From assembly GCA_029859185.1 (NCBI GenBank), contig JAOUDR010000069.1, positions 1 to 9,613 of the forward strand: 9,613 nt of DNA. The letters run 5' to 3'. The position numbers and the translations under genes are program-made. The first letter of the stretch is position 1. The number at the start of each line of letters is the position of its first letter. Below the pieces are notes generated by a model that saw only the letters and a list, made by a program, of their open reading frames with translations, searched no databases and was not told where the DNA came from. Positions 5,764-9,613 of this stretch are shown here, in pieces. This stretch comes from Gemmatimonadota bacterium (GTDB lineage: Bacteria; Gemmatimonadota; Gemmatimonadetes; Gemmatimonadales; GWC2-71-9).

Positions 5764-7022
5764 CCGGCACTCCGCGAGGTACGATCCTCGTCATCGGCGG
5801 CGGCATCAGCGGTATCACCGCGGCCGTGGAAGCGTCGGAGGCCGGCTGCGAGGTGGTGCTGGTGGAGCGTCAGGCGTTCCTCGGCGGGCGCGTTGCCCGC
5901 TCACACCAGTACTTCCCGAAGATGTGCCCGCCCCACTGCGGACTGGAAATCAACCTCCGACGCGTCAAGACGAATCCGCGCGTCCGGTGTCTCACGCTCG
6001 CCGAGGTCGAGGAGATCAGCGGCGGTCCGGGACACTACTACGTCAGGATCCGCCAGCACCCGCGCCGCGTCAACGAGAAGTGCACGGTCTGCGGCGCCTG
6101 TGTGGACGCCTGTCCGGTGGAGCGTCCGGACGACTTCAACCTCGGCATGACGTCCACGAAGGCCATCTACCAGCCCTATGAGATGGCCTTCCCCATGCGG
6201 CTCGCGATCGACGAGGCGACGTGCCTCGGCCCCGAGTGTGGCAAGTGCCTGCCCGCGTGCCCGTTCGACGCCATCGACCTCACCATGCAGGCCGCCACCG
6301 TCGAACTCGACGTCCAGGCCGTCATCGTGGCGACGGGGTGGGCACCCTTCGATGCGGCGCGGATTGCCGGCCTCGGCTTCGGCACCGTGCCGAACGTGAT
6401 CACGAACGTCATGATGGAGCGCGTGGCGACCCGCACCGGTCCCACCGGGGGCAACATCGTGCGGCCGTCGGACGGCAAGCCCGTGCAATCGGTCGCCTTC
6501 GTGCAGTGCGCGGGATCTCGGGACGACAACTACCTCCGCCATTGCTCCGGTGTGTGCTGTCTGGGATCGCTGAAGCAGGCGCGGTACGTGCGTGCGCAAT
6601 ACCCCGAAGCCGACATCTACATCTTCTATATCGACATCCGCGCACCGGGCCGACTCGAGGACTTCTACGCCGCGAGCCAGGCGGATGAGCGGCTGCACCT
6701 GATCAAGGGCAAGGTCGCGAAGATCACCGAGGACGCGGCGACCGGGATGCTCGCGGTCGAAGCGGAGGACACCCTGACGGGCGAGCCGGTGCGTCAGCCG
6801 GTGGACCTGGTGGTGCTCGCGACCGGCATCGTGCCCTCGGACACGAGTGGCATTCGGATCGAGGGTGGACTGCGGACCGACGCGCACGGCTTCCTGACCC
6901 GCGAGCAGGGATCGGGTGGTCTCCTCGTCGCCGGGTGTGCTACCCGGCCGAGCGACGTCGCGACGTGTGTCCGCGACGCAACCGGCGCCGTGGCCAAGGC
7001 GCTGCAGTTCTGCACGGAGTAG
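5760..7022 (+). CDS. qmoA: Quinone-interacting membrane-bound oxidoreductase subunit A
   Basis: This 420-residue HdrA-related flavoprotein is a cytoplasmic subunit of QmoABC, which exchanges electrons between menaquinone and APS reductase. FAD binding is shown by ILVIGGGISGITAAVEA (9-25) and by a late ATG motif (VVLATGIVP). YFPKMCPPHCGLEIN (51-65) is typical of QmoA. Two ferredoxin-like sets follow: C108, C111, C114, C118 and C155, C160, C163, C167. The HdrA-type motif QCAGSRD...C...CC gives C250, C262, C266, C267. Length is close to the usual ~410-420. ATG 5760 overlaps the preceding stop (ATGA), indicating translational coupling; the frame remains open further upstream, but that part lies wholly within the YkgJ gene. 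qmoB follows after 4 nt. Confidence 0.95.
   Translation: MTGTPRGTILVIGGGISGITAAVEASEAGCEVVLVERQAFLGGRVARSHQYFPKMCPPHCGLEINLRRVKTNPRVRCLTLAEVEEISGGPGHYYVRIRQHPRRVNEKCTVCGACVDACPVERPDDFNLGMTSTKAIYQPYEMAFPMRLAIDEATCLGPECGKCLPACPFDAIDLTMQAATVELDVQAVIVATGWAPFDAARIAGLGFGTVPNVITNVMMERVATRTGPTGGNIVRPSDGKPVQSVAFVQCAGSRDDNYLRHCSGVCCLGSLKQARYVRAQYPEADIYIFYIDIRAPGRLEDFYAASQADERLHLIKGKVAKITEDAATGMLAVEAEDTLTGEPVRQPVDLVVLATGIVPSDTSGIRIEGGLRTDAHGFLTREQGSGGLLVAGCATRPSDVATCVRDATGAVAKALQFCTE
7016..7019 (+). promoter_or_regulatory. Ribosome binding site deciding the GTG start of qmoB
   Basis: GGAG in the last codons of qmoA sits seven bases before GTG 7027. It selects this start over any codon in the open upstream extension to 6916, which would overlap qmoA by over 100 bases. 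Confidence 0.7.
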
Positions 7023-7026
7023 CGCC

Positions 7027-9276
7027 GTGGAAAAGACCGTAGCCGTCTACCTCTGCCGTGGATGCGGAATCGGAGCCTCCCTGGATCTGGAGGCGCTGCG
7101 CACCGTTGCCACGGACGAATTCGGGGTCGCGCAGTGCCGCGACCATCCCTGCCTGTGCGGGGCCGAGGGTCGCGAACTGATCCGGCAGGACGTTCTCGCC
7201 GGCGTGCAGGCACCCGTCGTGGCCGCCTGCTCGCCCCGGTTCATGACCGAGATTTTCACGTTCGACGGATGCCGGACCGAGCGCGTGAGCCTGCGCGAGC
7301 AGGTGGTCTGGACCCATACGCCGAACGACGAGGACACCCAGATGCTGGCGGAGGACTACCTCCGCATGGGGATCGTCCGCGCCCAGAAGGCCGAGCTGCC
7401 GGAGCCGTTCCAGGAGGCGATCGACAAGACGATCCTCGTGGTGGGCGGCGGCGTCTCGGGCATGACGGCGGCGCTCGACGCCGCCCGGGCCGGCTACCAG
7501 ATCGTTCTGGTCGAGAAGGAGCCACAACTCGGCGGCTGGATGGCGAAGTTCAGTCGCCAGATCCCGCACCGACCTCCGTACCGGGATCTCGAGGCATCCG
7601 ACGCGGCCGCGCAGGTTGCCGAGGTGCAGGGCCATGACCGGATCACGGTCCACACCGGCACGGTGATCGAGCGCATCACCGGCCAACCGGGCCAGTTCGA
7701 CGTGACGCTTCGGACCAACGGCACGAGCTCGGCATGCCGCGTCGGCTCCATCGTGCAGGCCACGGGCTGGAAGCCGTACGACGCGACCCGGCTGGGGCAT
7801 CTTGGGTATGGTCACAGCCCCAATGTGATCACGAACGTCCAGATGGAAGCGATGCTGGCCTCGGGCAAGATCACCCGACCCGCGGACGGCAAGCCGGCAC
7901 GCCGCATCGCCTTCATCCAGTGCGCCGGCTCGCGGGATCAGAATCACCTGCCGTACTGCTCCGCGGTGTGCTGCCGGGTGACCATCAAGCAGGCCTTGCT
8001 CGCGCGGGAGCTGGACCCGGAGACCGAGGCGTACGTCCTCTACAAGGACATCCGCACGCCGGCCCAGTACGAGGACTTCTATCGGAAGGCGCAGGAAGAC
8101 CCGGGAATCTTCTTCACGAAGGCCGAGGTGGTGGGTGTCGACGTGGTCGGCGACCACGACCTGCGGGTCTCGGCGGAGAACACCCTGCTCGGCAAGCAGA
8201 TCCAGGTCGAGGCGGACCTCGTCGTGCTGGCAACCGGCATGGTGCCGGTATCCACGGACGGGGAAGCGCTGCGACGCTACAACGATGCCTGCGCGGTGGT
8301 CGCGAAGGGGGAGGCCGGCGCGCAGCTCGAGACGGCCCAGGCAACCGTCGCAGAACTCCAGCATCTCGACGGGACCGCCATTCTGAATCTCGACTACCGC
8401 CAGGGACCGGATCTCCCCGCCCTGCGACACGAGTTCCCCGACTCTCATTTCATCTGCTTCCCCTACGAGACCCGCCGGACGGGGATCTACGCCGCCGGAT
8501 GCGTGCGCGGCCCCCTCGACGCCCAACTCGCGCGCGAGGACGGCGCGGGCGCCGCGTTGAAGGCGATTCAAGCCGTCGAGCTGGCGGAGCGCGGCTCGGC
8601 GGTGCACCCGCGCTGGGGCGACATGTCCTATCCGGACTTTTTCCTCCAGCGTTGCACGCAGTGCAAGCGGTGCACCGAGGAGTGCCCGTTCGGGACCTTG
8701 AACGAGGATGCCAAGGGAACACCGCAGCTCAATTCCATCCGCTGCCGGCGGTGCGGGATCTGCCTCGGCGCCTGCCCGGAGCGGATCATCTCCTTCAAAG
8801 ACTACTCGGTTGACATCATCTCCTCGATGATCAAGGCCGTCCATATCCCGGACGAGTTCGAGGAGAAGCCGCGGCTGCTCGGACTCCTCTGCGAGAATGA
8901 CGCGTATCCCTCGCTCGATACCGCCGCGCTGCGCCGCCATCAGTACAGCGCCGACATCCGGTTCATCCCGGTGCGGTGCCTGGGTTCCGTCAACATCGTC
9001 TGGATCGCGGATGCCCTGTCCCGCGGGTACGACGGCATCCTGCTGATCGGCTGCAAGTCAGGTGACGACTACCAGTGTCACTTCATTCGCGGTAGCGAGC
9101 TGATGCAGACCCGCAGCAGCAACATCCGGGAAAAACTGAAACAACTCGCGCTCGAGGAGGAACGCGTACGGCTCGAGCAGCTGTCGATCGCGGATTTCGA
9201 CCGGCTCCCGGAGATCATCAACGAGTTCGCGGAGCAGATCACCGAGATCGGCCTGAACCCATTCAAGGGATCTTGA
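7027..9276 (+). CDS. qmoB: Quinone-interacting membrane-bound oxidoreductase subunit B, HdrA-MvhD fusion
   Basis: This 749-residue protein is the second HdrA-like flavoprotein of QmoABC. Domains in order: an HdrA-type N-terminus with cysteines C10, C13, C37, C42, C44; an FAD domain with ILVVGGGVSGMTAALDA (GGGVSG 140-145) and EKEPQLGGWMAKF; the HdrA cysteine motif QCAGSRD...C...CC (C299, C311, C315, C316); two ferredoxin sets, C543, C546, C549, C553 and C573, C576, C579, C583; and a C-terminal MvhD/FlpD-like domain from about 615, with C622, RCLGSVN (C651) and LLIGCKSGDDYQCHF (C676, C684). In hydrogenase-heterodisulfide reductase systems MvhD carries a [2Fe-2S] cluster. Length and order match QmoB of sulfur-metabolising bacteria. 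It lies 4 nt after qmoA and 5 nt before qmoC, with no membrane segment. Confidence 0.95.
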   Translation: MEKTVAVYLCRGCGIGASLDLEALRTVATDEFGVAQCRDHPCLCGAEGRELIRQDVLAGVQAPVVAACSPRFMTEIFTFDGCRTERVSLREQVVWTHTPNDEDTQMLAEDYLRMGIVRAQKAELPEPFQEAIDKTILVVGGGVSGMTAALDAARAGYQIVLVEKEPQLGGWMAKFSRQIPHRPPYRDLEASDAAAQVAEVQGHDRITVHTGTVIERITGQPGQFDVTLRTNGTSSACRVGSIVQATGWKPYDATRLGHLGYGHSPNVITNVQMEAMLASGKITRPADGKPARRIAFIQCAGSRDQNHLPYCSAVCCRVTIKQALLARELDPETEAYVLYKDIRTPAQYEDFYRKAQEDPGIFFTKAEVVGVDVVGDHDLRVSAENTLLGKQIQVEADLVVLATGMVPVSTDGEALRRYNDACAVVAKGEAGAQLETAQATVAELQHLDGTAILNLDYRQGPDLPALRHEFPDSHFICFPYETRRTGIYAAGCVRGPLDAQLAREDGAGAALKAIQAVELAERGSAVHPRWGDMSYPDFFLQRCTQCKRCTEECPFGTLNEDAKGTPQLNSIRCRRCGICLGACPERIISFKDYSVDIISSMIKAVHIPDEFEEKPRLLGLLCENDAYPSLDTAALRRHQYSADIRFIPVRCLGSVNIVWIADALSRGYDGILLIGCKSGDDYQCHFIRGSELMQTRSSNIREKLKQLALEEERVRLEQLSIADFDRLPEIINEFAEQITEIGLNPFKGS

Positions 9277-9281
9277 GCGGC

Positions 9282-9613
9282 ATGGCGACGACGGCCGAGG
9301 TCCATCTGATACGCCCCGATCGCGCGTTCGTCGAGGCGACCATCAACGCGGGCGGCGGCGATCTGAAGCGCTGCTTCCAATGCGCCACCTGCTCCGTCGT
9401 CTGCGAGCTCTCCAACGGACGCCAGGCGTTTCCGCGGAAAGAGATGGTGTGGGCGCAGTGGGGATTGCGGGACCGGCTCGTGGCCGACCCCGACATCTGG
9501 TTGTGCCACCAGTGCAACGACTGCTCGGTGCGGTGTCCGCGCGGTGCGCGCCCGGGGGACGTCCTCGCCGCGCTCCGGAGCCAGGCGGTCCGCCACTTCG
9601 CCGTGCCCCGAAT
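9282..9613 (+). CDS. qmoC: Quinone-interacting membrane-bound oxidoreductase subunit C, N-terminal part (continues past window)
   Basis: An open frame runs from ATG 9282 to the window edge without a stop, giving 110 residues. It shows the HdrC-like ferredoxin domain of QmoC: CFQCATCSVVC (C31, C34, C37, C41) and CHQCNDCSVRCP (C75, C78, C81, C85), each able to hold a [4Fe-4S] cluster, with the conserved PRKEMVWAQWGL between them. In complete QmoC a membrane domain related to NarI/HdrE cytochrome b follows and reacts with menaquinone; that part lies outside the window. The start is 5 nt after the qmoB stop, with a modest AAGGGA 11 bases upstream. A TTG overlapping the qmoB stop (9273) is a less likely start because its spacing to that site is only two bases. 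Confidence 0.93.
   Translation, partial: MATTAEVHLIRPDRAFVEATINAGGGDLKRCFQCATCSVVCELSNGRQAFPRKEMVWAQWGLRDRLVADPDIWLCHQCNDCSVRCPRGARPGDVLAALRSQAVRHFAVPR

Noticed and set aside
6940..8940. A 666-codon open frame on the minus strand opposite qmoA/qmoB
   Set aside because: It is a shadow produced by the strong GC bias at third codon positions of qmoB; its translation has no recognisable family features and it conflicts with a clear gene.
1..9613. Mobile elements, CRISPR arrays, rRNA or tRNA genes
   Set aside because: No transposase-like product, no regularly spaced repeats and no structural RNA signature was seen anywhere in the window.

Overview
The window is a high-GC, gene-dense stretch read entirely on the + strand, and it carries the core of dissimilatory sulfur metabolism. 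In order it holds: the 3' end of an SLC13/DASS-like anion permease (1-641); a Rex-family redox regulator (734-1384); a 610-nt non-coding interval with hairpins and palindromes; aprB and aprA (APS reductase, 1995-4419); a structured 181-nt intercistronic segment; a small zinc-ribbon protein (4601-4879); a YkgJ-type cysteine-cluster protein (4876-5763); and qmoA, qmoB and the start of qmoC (5760 to the window end).

The host is a bacterium that either reduces sulfate or oxidises sulfur. AprBA interconverts adenosine 5'-phosphosulfate (APS) and sulfite plus AMP. QmoABC links it to the membrane quinone pool. The sequence alone does not fix the direction, and no sat or dsr gene is present to help. 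I do not assign a phylum: the GC content and gene content fit several high-GC lineages.

The layout suggests one regulatory and functional unit. Rex senses NADH/NAD+, and its gene lies directly upstream of apr-qmo. A palindrome of the form YGTGA-N6-TCRCR occurs just before the rex start codon (716-731) and twice in the interval upstream of aprB (1649-1664 and 1681-1696). This half-site and spacing are those of Rex and CRP/FNR operators, so an autoregulated Rex circuit controlling APS reductase is a good hypothesis.

A very strong hairpin follows aprA, and its 3' arm has a perfect 12-bp alternative partner further downstream. This could set different expression of apr and qmo. Beyond it, the zinc-ribbon gene, the YkgJ gene and qmoA are chained by two ATGA stop/start overlaps. 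The two unexplained metal-binding-type proteins are therefore probably made together with Qmo and may assist Apr/Qmo assembly or contact. These two genes, the intercistronic RNA structure and the candidate Rex operators are the parts most worth following up.
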